A DNA stretch of 64,000 bases from Serilophus lunatus (lineage: Eukaryota; Chordata; Aves; Passeriformes; Eurylaimidae), in contig VXBA01000889.1 of assembly GCA_013399895.1 (NCBI GenBank), forward strand, positions 355,509 to 419,508, in the 5' to 3' direction. The translations under genes were made by a program, and so were the position numbers. Positions 10,830 to 20,969 of this stretch are shown here, one piece after another. The notes beneath the pieces were generated by a model. That model was not told the origin of the DNA. It worked only from the letters and a program-made list of their open reading frames with translations, and did not search any database. Each line of letters opens with the position of its first letter. Position 1 is the stretch's first letter.

Positions 10830-11200
10830 GTGCTCAGCTGGAGGAGACTGAGGGGAAACCTCATTGCAGGGACAACTTGCTGGGGAGGGGCAGAGGAGGG
10901 GCAGGGACTGAGCTCTGCTCTGTGGGGACCAGGGCCAGGAGCCCAGGGAATGGGCTGGAGTTGTGTCAAGGCAAGGTTAAGTTGGATTTTAAGAAAAGGT
11001 TCTTCTCCTAAAGAGTGGCTAGGCACTGAACAGGCTCCCCAGGGCAGTGGGCACAGCCCCAAGGCTGAGGAGCATTTGGATGATCCTCTCAGGCACATAG
11101 TGTGACTCTTGGGGATGGGCCTGTGCAAGGCTGCAGGTTGAACTCGATGATCCTTATGAGTCCCTTCCAACTCGGCACATTCTGGGATTCCATGATTGTG
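10830..11200 (+). mobile_element. CR1 LINE, 3' fragment, sense
   Basis: It begins near GGAGGAGACTGAGGGGAAAC and passes GGTTAAGTTGGATTTTAAGA, GCACTGAACAGGCTCCCCAG, GGCACATAGTGTGACTCTTG and GAACTCGATGATCCTTATGA. It ends CATTCTGGGATTCCATGATT. About 370 bases of the CR1 end of ORF2 plus 3' UTR remain, with frame-breaking changes, so it codes for nothing. With the preceding copy it forms the window's second head-to-head CR1 pair. Confidence 0.95.
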
Positions 11201-11494
11201 TGGAGATGAAGGTGAGCCGAGCAGAGCTGGAAAGGCTGTGCTCTGCACTGCCCTGGTGGGACCAGGCAGGGGCTGCCTGACACAACTGGCTGGCAGCAGC
11301 AATGCCACGGGGTCCCGGAGGTGCTGACCCATCCCAGTCATTGCTCTTCTGCCACTGCTTCCACTACAGTCCCTTCACCTCCTCCCTGCTCCCCCTCCCC
11401 GTTTCCCTGCTCGGGCCCTCGCTCCCCCCTTTCTTGGCCGGGTGTTTGCCTGTGCAGGTGTGCTCTGGTCCCCCCCACCGCTGTCCTTTTTTAA
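11201..11494. other. non-coding spacer
   Basis: GC-rich single-copy sequence with a C/T-rich stretch near 11360-11440. No gene or repeat family recognised. Confidence 0.4.
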
Positions 11495-11690
11495 TTAGCT
11501 GATAAAGAAAGCGTCCTTTTGAAGCAGGTAGGGGATTCCTTGCATCCCTGGCATTGCTGGGCTGCCTGGCTGTAACCCTATTCCAGTTAAAAGCTTTCTG
11601 CAGCCGTCCACGGCCCACACCTGCAGTCAGATCCTTACGGGCTGCCCGCTCGGCCACTTGTGCAATTACCCAACGTGATGATTAACTGAG
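11495..11690. promoter_or_regulatory. candidate conserved non-coding element
   Basis: The segment starts with TTTTTTAATTAGCTGATAAA, which combines a TAATTA homeodomain core with a GATA core. It includes AGTTAAAAGCTTTCTGCAGC and closes with GTGATGATTAACTGAGG. Several CpGs survive in otherwise AT-leaning unique sequence, suggesting constraint. Motif-based inference only. Confidence 0.25.
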
Positions 11691-12714
11691 GGAGAGATGA
11701 GGACTTCACCCTGCCAGCCACCACTGCCCTCACCCCTCATGGGGGTGGATGTGTCCTCCCACCCCTGGCAGCCCAGCAACCTGTGCTGCCTCTGAGGAGA
11801 TCTGCTGACAGTGGTCACTGAGGGTACCTGGGACTCAGGATAATAGTCCCCTCCTTGTCATCCCCATTTCAGGAACCATTTCAGGAAACAGGTGCTTCAG
11901 GCATATGTTTGGATGGATTTTTTTGTGATGTGGATGTTTGGCACAAAGTCCAAGACTGGGCTGGTGTCTCTACTCTTCCCAGCCTTCAAGCAAGAGGTGG
12001 ATGACTTGGGGAGAAAAAACTAGATGATGGGGCTTGGAGTCCTTCTGGGTCTCTGCTCCCTTGCCTCAGGTAGCCTGGAGCCCTTAGGCAGATGGAACAC
12101 ATCCTCCTGCATCCAGTGCACATCACCTCCTAATGCATATTCTCACCGCACCCCCAGTGCATGTCACCCCAGTGGGTGAGTCCCCCCCCCACTGTGTGCC
12201 CTCCCAGTGCATGTCCTCCTGCCCCCAGCAGACTCCACGACGTGTCGAGGCCACCCGTCAGCGCCACAGGACTCCCACCCCACGTGCTGCCCGTTATATT
12301 GCGTTATATTGCGGAACCAGTAAAAATCACTCCAGCGTGTGCCTGTGTGGTCTGCAGCAGTACCCCAGCCAGAGATAGCCCAAGCACGGGGAGCCCCAGA
12401 GCTTTAAATCTTCCTGCCCTTTCCTAGCCAGCCCCAAGTGCCTGCCCCCCTGTCCCATGGCCAACATCTCTGCTCTGTACCAGAGAGGTGACTCAGGGAC
12501 CATCCATCCCAGCGGGGTGAGCCCGCGCACTGCGGCGGTGACGGCATCCAGATCCTGCTGTAAATCAGTTGCTGCGCCCTGGCAGCTCTGTTTCCACGCT
12601 CGCATGTTATTCTTTCACTCAGTCATGGGGAGAGTGACCCTGTTTTCCTTCGGCAGTTTTGGTTCTTTTTCCTCTTTCTTCCTTTCTTTCTCAGGGCGAA
12701 GGATGGGATCAGAG
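11691..12714. other. non-coding sequence with small C-rich and tandem motifs
   Basis: No gene recognised. Near 12150-12230 C-rich sequence repeats the phrase CCCAGTGCATGTC, including a run of C near 12182-12190. At 12292-12311 the 10-mer CGTTATATTG occurs twice in tandem. From about 12655 a short T/C-rich tract leads into the next element. Confidence 0.45.
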
Positions 12715-12875
12715 TAAATATTCATTTCCACAGTTCCAGCCCATTGAGAACAATAAGGGCAGTAAACAGAGGGCAGCATTGCTCAGGAATGTGAAGCATT
12801 TGCCTGTGGTTTAAAATTACTAATTGTTTTACAGGCAAGAATATATATACTTTTTTAGAGAGTTTTAAGGACAGG
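12715..12875. promoter_or_regulatory. candidate conserved non-coding element
   Basis: AT-rich unique sequence carries AAATATTCATTTCC, GAGAACAATAAGGGCAG (SOX-like ACAAT), CAGTAAACAGAGG (FOX-like GTAAACA), AAAATTACTAATTGTTTTAC (TAAT cores) and TATATATAC. Dense factor-like motifs and a sharp composition change against GC-rich flanks suggest an enhancer-type element. Confidence 0.3.
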
Positions 12876-15800
12876 ACAAATTCTGCTCCTCCACATCACT
12901 TCCCCCCAGCGCCCCCAAACCTCCCTGCCTCATTTGTTTTGTTGCAAATTGACTCTAAGTTTGAGAGGTGATGGAGGTCTTTGTGAGCCGGAGGTCCCAG
13001 GGCAGTCTAGCCGTGGAGCAGGAGTGGAGGGGACAAGCACAAAGTCACTGTTCAAAGCTGCAGAAGTTCCACCTGAAGCCTGAGTTTTTGGAAATGGGCA
13101 CAAAACAAAAGTGCTGCTGTCTGTGCAGAAATGAAAAATATGTCTGTGGTGGCACTGGGGAGAGTGTGCTGGTGGCAGTCTAGGCTGTGGACAGGGAAAA
13201 CTGCAGCACACGTGTGCCCTTCCCAAGGTGCTGCAGGGTAGGGCAAGCCCACATTGTGCCCACGCAGGGGTCACACGCTGCTCTCAGGGCTGCTGTGCCC
13301 ATCAGGAGTAAGGACAGGGGACAGTAGGGACACTAGCTGCAGGGAGGGAACAGTGATGGCTCCAGTCAGCTGCTCCTCCGCCTGGCACCAAGCACCTTCC
13401 CAGTCCAGCTGGGATAATTCCTACCTCTAGGCGTGGAGCAGGCACTCAGAAAGGCTGTGCCCCACCACTGCCCCCAGCTTAGAGCCACTGCCCATCCATC
13501 CCCAGTGCTGTCCCATCCCTTCCCCCTCAGCACGATGCAAGCGCTAATCACCGCTCCTCCTGCAACAGGAGCTGCTCTGGCAAGACCGAGGGGAAGGGAT
13601 GCCTTGCACTTCCCGACCTCGGGGCGATCTTTACACCTTAAAGGCCTCAGCGGCTGGCCGGCAACTGAGATCTGTGAGCCTTGGCCTGGGGGCACCCGCA
13701 CCAGGTGATGTGAAAGCACACGTGCTCCTTCGCAGCTGCAGCAGTCCCCACATCTCCATCAATTCCTCCCCCTCGGAGGAGGCAAAAGGACCAGGAGAGT
13801 CAGTTGAGGACGTTTGGGCTCACAGCTTCACTTCCGAATGGAACAGAGGAGGAAAGCATTGTTTTATTGAGAGCAATTGCTTTCATAGCCCAGCCCCAGC
13901 AGACACCCTTGCATCCTGTCTCAGGCTGATTAGCTCCAGATCCACACACGCTGACTGTGTGGGGACAGCTGCCTCCCACTCCCTGCTCCCCCAGCCCCAG
14001 GGTGCCCCCCGCCAACCTTCCAACCCATATCTCCAGAGACATCCAGGTTCCGCTTGGAGGGAGCAGCTGCGGTTCCCCCCATCTGGATCCTCTTTGCAGA
14101 TCCAGCTCCCAACGTTTTGCCACTCACCCGGAGGCCGAGTGGAAACATTTGGGCCCTTTCTCTTTGCTCATCTTTTCCTCTCCATGGCCATAAAACTCTC
14201 CCTGCCTTCAGCTGTGGAATCAGGGCTCACCCGCTGCTTCTCTACCCTGTGGGACATCAGACAAGGTCATTGCAGACCCCAAGCTGGACTCTACAGCAGG
14301 ATCATCCCAGGCTGAGGGATGGATTTGGAGTGCCCTGGCTGATTCAGTGTGCTTCCACAGGCCTTTTGCGATGTCCGAACAACTTGAAGAATCACAAAGC
14401 ATGAAGGATTATAGCAAAAAGCCCATAAATCAAGTAAAAAGGCATAGACATAAAGCTGGGAAGACATTTGCCTTTTATTGTCTCTTCAACAGGCTTAGCA
14501 TTTAAAGGCTTTTATCTGCTTCTTGTGACTTTTCAGATGGGCTCCAAGCCAGTAGGTACCTCGTGTCCTTATTCTATATTAAATTACATCAGGAGGACAG
14601 GGGCCTGGGGAGCAGATTGCCCGGCTGCATCCATGCCTGCTGTTGGGAGGACTCCCCTCTGTCCGAGCTCTCCTCCCAGTGGCTGTGGCAGCTCTTGTGC
14701 CCTGACTGTCTCAGCCTATTGTCCAGCCTCACCTGGTGGAATTGCCCCAACCAGGACTTAAGGGATGCTTTGGAACAAGCCAAAGGGACAGCAACCTGTC
14801 TAGAATTAGTCTGGATCAGACCAATGCCCAAGCTGGATCCCAATGCTCAGATGATGGAGAGAACTCCCGAAACCTCAAGGGCTTGTGCAAACAGTTGGGG
14901 AAATCCTGTCTTCCTTCCTAGCAGACAGTGCATCCTCCCTGCTCCCCTCTGCCCACAGAGCCCTCAGTGAGCCCGAGGCACCCAGCTGACAGGACTGTGA
15001 GACCCCCAGGACTCCTGACCACTAGGTATGATCAGGAGGGGCAAGCTGCCAGAGTGAAGGCTTGAACTTATTGCACGAGAACCCTGGGGAAAATTCTGCC
15101 TTGGCCAAATCGCCCCCACAAACCAGATGAGAAGTAGGAGTTTGTGGTGAGCTCACAGCAGAGGGGAGAGTGGTGATGGAGGGAGTGCACAACCTCCCCA
15201 ATCTGGCAAGCAGACCCCTCAGTGGGGTGACTGGCCCGGCTGTGGTGACCCACAGTTTCAGGACAGGCTGTTCGTGCCACAGAGCTGGGTTTGCTTAATA
15301 AGAGGCATTGAATTGAATGTGCTTTTAGTGTGGTTCCCTGCTGACACCAGACACTGGCTGTGTGATGAAAGACCTCTGCTCCCCTAGGCCAGCACCCCAT
15401 GACTTCCTCCCCAGAACTTCCCCTGGAAAGGTTGTTGTTCCACACAGAAGTTTCTGGGGGATATTAGGGCACAGGGAGAGTGCAGGTGGCCGTTGGATCC
15501 CTTCTCACCCACTCCTTCAGGATATCTCCCCAAAACGGTGTCATGGTCCCCAGAGGATCATGGAACTATGGAGGGGGTCATGAGTGGGATACATAGCAGG
15601 GAGTCACCATGCCAGGAGTGGGGCTGGGTGGACTCTGTCCCAGCAGATCCCTCCTCCTGCATCCCTTGAGGACAGCCTGGGTGACGGATGGACAGGACTT
15701 CTGCAAATGCAGGAGGTTGCTAACTGAAGAGCCACACATACCTGGCACCCTGCTGTCCTCTGGTCCCACAGCTCTCCTTCACCTGGTGTATCTTCTACCA

Positions 15801-16379
15801 CACTTGGGAGCCCTAGGGATGGACTGTCAGTAGGTCAAGGCTCCTTCTTCAGCAGAACATCTCCCAATGACACAGGGGAGCAAAACATATGGCCTGCACC
15901 TCTGTCCCTGCTCAGCCTCCTTTCCCAGCCCCAGTGTGTTTGACAGTAACTGGGCATCCTGTTTTTACCCCTCCATGGGTCCACAACCTCTGCTGAAACC
16001 CAGAGGCTGCTGGGGCTGCAAGACATTCACTTAGATGGAAGGATAGCCCAAGAAGGATTTTTTTTTCTTCCCAAAGCTTGTCCTGTGCTTGTAGCAGCAG
16101 GTCACTGTGCAGGCAGGGGTGTAGAGATCTAGACATGCCTGCAGGCAGTAGGTCAGCATGGGGGATTCCACCAGACCTGAGCTCCAGGGCCTCCAGACCA
16201 AGGACCAAAAGGTCAAGTGGAAGAATAATCCTCACCACCCTGTTCAAACCAAACATCTGGCTGGACATCAGGCTGGAGGCACAGCCCTGGGCAGGTGAAG
16301 AGATGCTGCACAGAGAGAAGCAAAGAGAAAGGACACAGCATGCAAAGGGTTAAAAGCGTCCTTCCCACCCAGCATGCGC
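12876..16379. other. non-coding sequence, no gene recognised
   Basis: About 3.5 kb of single-copy sequence without a recognised transposon. The 238-codon open frame at 13599-14315 has no domain and overlaps other open frames. AT-richer patches occur near 14395-14520. No RNA gene seen. Confidence 0.4.
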
Positions 16380-16645
16380 TGTGTGCCAATACTCCCCGCC
16401 ATGTGTTTGAAATCCTTTCTGCTATCTCCTGAAAATATTTACAGTACACGCAGATAAATTAGCTGTAGCGCTTATTACGTCTCCTTGGAAATATATACAG
16501 CAGTTAAAGATGTTTAAAAAAAATAGCCGAAAGCCGTCTCTTTACTATATCTGGAAGATATTTCACAGTGTGGGGAATTTACAGGGCTGGGTGGTGGGGA
16601 AAGCGCATTTATTTTCACTCGAGTAGAGAAAGTTAAAGGACCCTT
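16380..16645. promoter_or_regulatory. candidate conserved non-coding element
   Basis: About 260 bases of AT-rich unique sequence between GC-rich flanks. It contains GAAAATATTTACAGTAC (FOX-like), GATAAATTAGCTG, GCTTATTACGTC (CRE/AP-1-like TTACGTC), AAATATATACAGC and GCGCATTTATTTTC. CpGs in AT-rich context (CCGAAAGCCGTC, TAGCGC) persist against the general CpG decay, which suggests purifying selection. Confidence 0.33.
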
Positions 16646-17735
16646 CACTGGAGTTTATTTTCATCTCTACTTGTGAGACAAGGAGCCAAGGTTGGCTCAG
16701 GAACGAGCCAGTGCTCTGAGACAGGGGCACAGGGCAGGTTGGTAGAGTGGGGATGGAGACTAGGAGCCTGGTGGCACCACGGGCTGCCTGACACACATGG
16801 GTAGGGACCAGCTGCCTGCCAGACCTCTGGCTGTGCCTCCAGGGAAAACAGGTGATGTAGAGGTTGAAGACACCAGCACCAGGTACTCATGGAGGTTCAG
16901 AGGACAGGACACCTCTGGTAGTCCAGCCTACCTGTTTTAGGTGGAGGGTTCTCCTCCTGCCAGGGGGACCTCAGCCACTTTTACACCTCACAGACCTTCT
17001 CCTACAAAAGAATGCCCATCCCCCTGAGCACACATTTCTGAGGGCACCAAAAGCGACCAGAGCCCCTTTGGTGCCATCAGGAGAGCAACATCCTCCACGC
17101 ACATATCTCCTCAGCCAAACCAGCCTGACAGTTTTCTCCCATTCCCCATGCCAGCCCAAGCCAAGCAGCTCTGCCAGAGCAAGGTGATAGGGCACCATCA
17201 CAACTGACATTTGCGTTGGGCGTTCTGAAAGTAAAACCTGGAATCATCTCCATGCACAGCTTCCTTAATAGCTTCCAGGTGAAAAGAGAAGGTGGTGTTT
17301 AAACCCACAACAGAGGCATCAGTTGTCACAGAGTCTCCCCATCATCGGGCTTTAAGGCTGACTGTCCTCAAATGTCCTTCACAGAAGCTTCCAGATTTCT
17401 GTGCTGGGGTGAAAGATCTGTAGTGGACCTTCACTTCTCTGTCAGCTCCCACAGCTGATGTAATTGTGTCCACTGAAAGTTCGTTGATTGAATCCTTCTC
17501 ATCTTGTCTTTTTTGGCTTCTTCCTTGTCTGAGGTTTCCCATGGAAGACACCTGCCACCTTGGAGTCAAAGACAGAGGTCCTCAGAGGCACCAATTGACT
17601 CGTGGTCACTGACCCAACATTAGATGGCAATGTGTTCTGGGCCACTGGCACCCAGTTCTGGAATCGAGCTGCTGTTCTTGACGTAAAAGTCTTCGAGAAG
17701 CCATTTGCTAATTCCCCTGAGTCACCCGCTCCCTC
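16646..17735. other. non-coding sequence, no gene recognised
   Basis: Single-copy sequence, GC-rich to 17200 and then more balanced. Open frames are short. No repeat family recognised. Confidence 0.45.
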
Positions 17736-17900
17736 TGGCTGTTTTGAAATTCATATCTAATGAGTGGTTTGGGTGAAGGAATTCTGCAAAGATGCAAACA
17801 ATTTCTTTGCCAAAATAAATGGAGCCAGAGCTGGGCTTATAAACATATAAATCATTTCTAGTTTTTAGCTTGCAAACAATATACTTGTTTCTTCATAGAG
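17736..17900. promoter_or_regulatory. candidate FOX-site-rich element
   Basis: GCAAACAA occurs at 17794-17801 and again at 17872-17879. Between them lies TATAAACATATAAATC near 17839, giving three forkhead-like cores (AAACA) on one strand within 90 bases. TCTAATGAG upstream adds a homeodomain core. Flanks are GC-rich. Forkhead sites of this form are common enhancer components; binding here is inference. Confidence 0.33.
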
Positions 17901-18884
17901 ATTTGGGGTAGAGCAGGAGGCAGGAGGAGAAGCAGGGGGAGTCAACTGAAACTCCCCCCAAAGGCGGCCCATGCTTTTCTTGGGGCACAACGCAAGACAC
18001 CAGCCACCCTCTAGAAAGCCTCCAGGAGGAATGAGCTCCAGAAAGTTCTCCAGAAAGGCTCCAGGAGCCTCCAGGAGGAAGGAAAGTTGGGCTTTCCACC
18101 AGCTTCTTTGGTTATTGACTTCTCAAAGAAAAATCTGCAGCAAATTAACTCAAGCAATTCTTAATTTTCTCTCCAAGCAAGGGATGACATATGCTGGGCC
18201 AGGCAGGGAGGAGAAACATCCTTGGGGCTGCAGTGCAGGATGTTGCATAGGGATAATGTGACCATGCTGCACAGGGCTGGATAAATGCTTGTGCTCTGCT
18301 ACATCCAGGATTGCCACAGGACAGGAAAAAAATGGTGTAAATGACCCAAAACACCGTCTGCACAACTGGTAGGGACACAGGTGGCCCCAGGCTTTGGCAG
18401 CCAGTTGCCCAGGAGCTGGGAGGTGGCAAACCTGTATCCTGGGATGGGAGCTGCTCTCATGGAAGAGATTTGCCCCAAACTCATGCTAACCACATTTTTT
18501 CCCAAATAAAGTGTTCCAGCATGGTCAAATTTGAGCATATTCCAAGGACACAAGACGAAGCTCAGGCTCTCTTCCCTCTCTACTTGCCAAATTGCTTCAA
18601 AAGCAGAATATTTTATTTTATTTTATTTTATTATTTTAGAAAAAGGACAAATCCTTGATTTTTCCCTTATCCCCATTCTTGGAAAGAGCCCGGGTCTTCA
18701 GCTGAAATTTTCCCTCAAAGCTGAACTGGTGGCTGCAATCTTCCCTGCACAAAATTGCCACCCATCCTGGGATGGCTTGGCAAAGTTGGCAGCAGCTGCA
18801 GGCAGGATTTTCCAGCAGGAAGCAGTGAGCATCCTTAAAAGTCAGAGACACCTCTAGCTCCCCACCCTGAGTACATCACGCTGG
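17901..18884. other. non-coding sequence, no gene recognised
   Basis: Includes a local duplication of GCCTCCAGGAGGAA, first near 18018 and again near 18067, about 50 bases apart, and a TTTTA repeat listed separately. No gene recognised. Confidence 0.45.
18609..18638. repeat. (TTTTA)n microsatellite
   Basis: Five near-perfect TTTTA units are followed by TTATTTTA. A short pentanucleotide simple repeat. Confidence 0.9.
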
Positions 18885-19075
18885 GAGCACCGTTACTTTA
18901 TTTATAGGACATCGAGGATGTGCCTCTTCCAGAGGCTCTTTCCCTGCTCTTTTTCCCAAGCCTTCGGAAGCCAGGCAGATATCCAAAGCCGTTCCTCACT
19001 TTCACAGCAGATAAGCTAATTGTCGGATGTGCCCTTTCAGATAAGCAGAGCCCGGGTTTACGAGGCAACATGTGT
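18885..19075. promoter_or_regulatory. candidate element with paired GATA sites
   Basis: CAGATAAGC occurs at 19008-19016 and 19038-19046, exactly 30 bases apart and in the same orientation. AGATAAG is the optimal GATA-factor core. GCTAATTGTC directly after the first site is a homeodomain core, and GCAGATATCC lies upstream. Retained CpGs (CATCGAGG, CTTCGGAAG, GTCGG, ACGAGG) sit in unique sequence. The spacing equals about three helical turns. Function is inferred. Confidence 0.35.
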
Positions 19076-20167
19076 TCCTGGGAAAGCCGTCACCCAGCTG
19101 CAATGCGGGGGATAACCCAAGGTCAAGCAGGCTCCCTCCCCGGGAATCAGGATGTCCTTCAGCCATGGGGGCTTTGGAGCAGTTGCCACAGCGGTGTGTT
19201 TTTTTGGAGGGGCTCTTCTCCCAAATTCCCACTCCTTTGCTGCTGAACAGGGAAACTTTTCAGTGCACAGCAGTACTAAGTCCTCACATGGAGAGACCTG
19301 GCTCTTCAAATGCTTTCAATTCAGCCAAAGATTTAATGTTATTGAAAACCACAAAAAAATCACAGTGAGGTTGGGCCAGGCTGGTGGTGATGGGGAGGAT
19401 TCCTCAGCAACACTGGAGGGTACTGATTCCCTGCCTGAAGATCAATGGGAGCAGGAGGGTATTTCCCCCCAGTCCCTGAATACCCACATGGCTCCATCAA
19501 TACTGTGGCAGTGGTGTGGCACTGGTCCAAACTGGGGGAAGCCGAGGCACTGGGGCTGAGGCTCGGTACAGACAGAGCTGAGCAAGTGGAAACTGTGGGT
19601 GACCCTGCAGACAGGTTACTGTGGGCTCCTCTCATCTAGCCAAAAATCTCCAGAGGCCCATGCAGAGCCTTCAGATCAAGTTCGGGGCCAGATTTCCCAG
19701 ATTACATTCCCAGAAATGTTAAGGGCAGGGGACCCATTAGAGGCCATTTCACCTACCCCAGCCTGCCCTGACTGCAGCCAGACTCTGGGAGTGGCCGGGT
19801 CCTCGGCTCTCTGCTGATGGGGACAGCAGAGGCTTCCATGGCACTGCCAGGCTCACCCCAGTGTGCAAGCTGTACTAGGCAAGCTGTGCTGACCAAGGGA
19901 TTTGCACCAAAATCTCTCTCACACAGTGTCCCCAGTCTTCCTTGTCATGGGGGAGAGAGCTGCCATGCTCCTCTGGAGCCATAGTCACATGCTAGGCATG
20001 AAAGGCACCAGGGTGGTACGAGCCAGCACGTCCCAGAGAAGATGCTCAGAGTGTGTGTGGGACAGGGCTCTGAGAGCAGACCTACTTCTCTGCCTCACTG
20101 TGAGACTGTGGCACAGGCCCTCTGCCTGGCCTCTGTTTGGACATCATCCCTGCTGTCCAGCTGTGAA
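19076..20167. other. non-coding sequence, no gene recognised
   Basis: Single-copy sequence with an AT-richer patch at 19310-19370. No gene or repeat family recognised. It leads into the 33-bp minisatellite. Confidence 0.45.
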
Positions 20168-20527
20168 GATGGTCCAGTCAGAGTGGCTCACAGCACTGGG
20201 GATGTCCTGTCCCATATGGCTCCCAGAGCTGGAGATGCTCCATCTAGTCCTGCTCCCAAAACTAGGAATGCTCAGTTGAGCCCAACTCTTAGCACTGGGG
20301 ATGCTCAGCCCAGCATGGTTTCCAGCACTGGATATTCTCCATCCAGACAAACTCCCAGCACTGGGAATGCTCCATCTGGTCCAGGTCACAACAGTGGGGA
20401 TGCTCTGGTCGGTCCAGCTTCCAGCACTAGGTATGCTCCTTCTGGTCCAGCTCAGATCACCAGGGATGCTCAACCCCTTATGGCTTTCAGCACTGAAGCT
20501 GCTCCATCCAGCCCAGCTTCCAGTGCC
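20168..20527. repeat. 33-bp minisatellite, 11 units
   Basis: Eleven head-to-tail units start at 20168, 20201, 20234, 20267, 20300, 20333, 20366, 20399, 20432, 20465 and 20498. The first ten are exactly 33 bases and the last is 30. Typical blocks are GATGCTCCATCTGGTCCAGC and CCAGCACTGGG. Units differ at many positions but show no indels, so period 33 (a multiple of 3) keeps frames open on both strands. Hence the 257-codon plus frame 20042-20815 and the 153-codon minus frame 20144-20605, each with an 11-residue periodicity. No signal peptide, domain or splice context supports a real protein. Confidence 0.93.
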
Positions 20528-20713
20528 ACCACCCACAGACACACCTGCAGGACCTGCATGGTAAAGGACCCCCCACACCTCATGATCCCACCGTTCCCAT
20601 CCCAACCACTCCCCGGGCCGCAGCCAGGCCGTGCTCCCTTACCCCCCCCGGCAGGCGAGCCACCCTCGCTCTGCTGTCCCTTCCCTTCCTCCCCCCAAGC
20701 AGCCATCACTCAC

Positions 20714-20969
20714 CAGGCTTTGATTACGGCCACAAAGGAGCCTTGGAGGAGCCACGGGAAGCTGGAGGGAGGCAGGCAGATGATGAAAGAGCTGTCAAAT
20801 GGGATTAAACAGTAACCGTCTCCTCCACTGCTGGGCAGCGGGAAGGAGGACAGATTGTACCGGATTGTAATGCAGGAGCCCTCCCGCTGCTGGAGCCTGC
20901 CAGCCCCGTCCCCCCATGGGCTGTGGCCGCCGTGCCTGCCAGAGGGCAGGGACAGCCGGGCAGCGATCC
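20714..20969 (-). other. weak candidate exon (minus strand)
   Basis: Read on the minus strand, a pyrimidine-rich acceptor TTTTGCCCTCCCACAG precedes base 20969, and a donor GCCTG|GTGAGTGA follows base 20714, bounding 256 bases. One frame is open throughout, ending with peptide GSFVAVIKAW. The core 20780-20880 looks constrained, with retained CpGs and TGTCAAATGGGATTAAAC on the plus strand. I do not recognise the peptide. It could equally be a regulatory element with TGTCA (TALE-type) and GGATTA (bicoid-type) sites, and chance is possible. Confidence 0.15.

Noticed and set aside
13599..14315. 238-codon plus-strand frame
   Set aside because: No recognisable domain, overlapping open frames on both strands, no supporting splice or promoter context.
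20042..20815. 257-codon plus-strand frame with 11-residue repeats as a secreted repeat protein
   Set aside because: The openness is fully explained by the 33-bp minisatellite, the opposite strand is open for the same reason, and there is no signal peptide. Kept only as a repeat with a finding attached.
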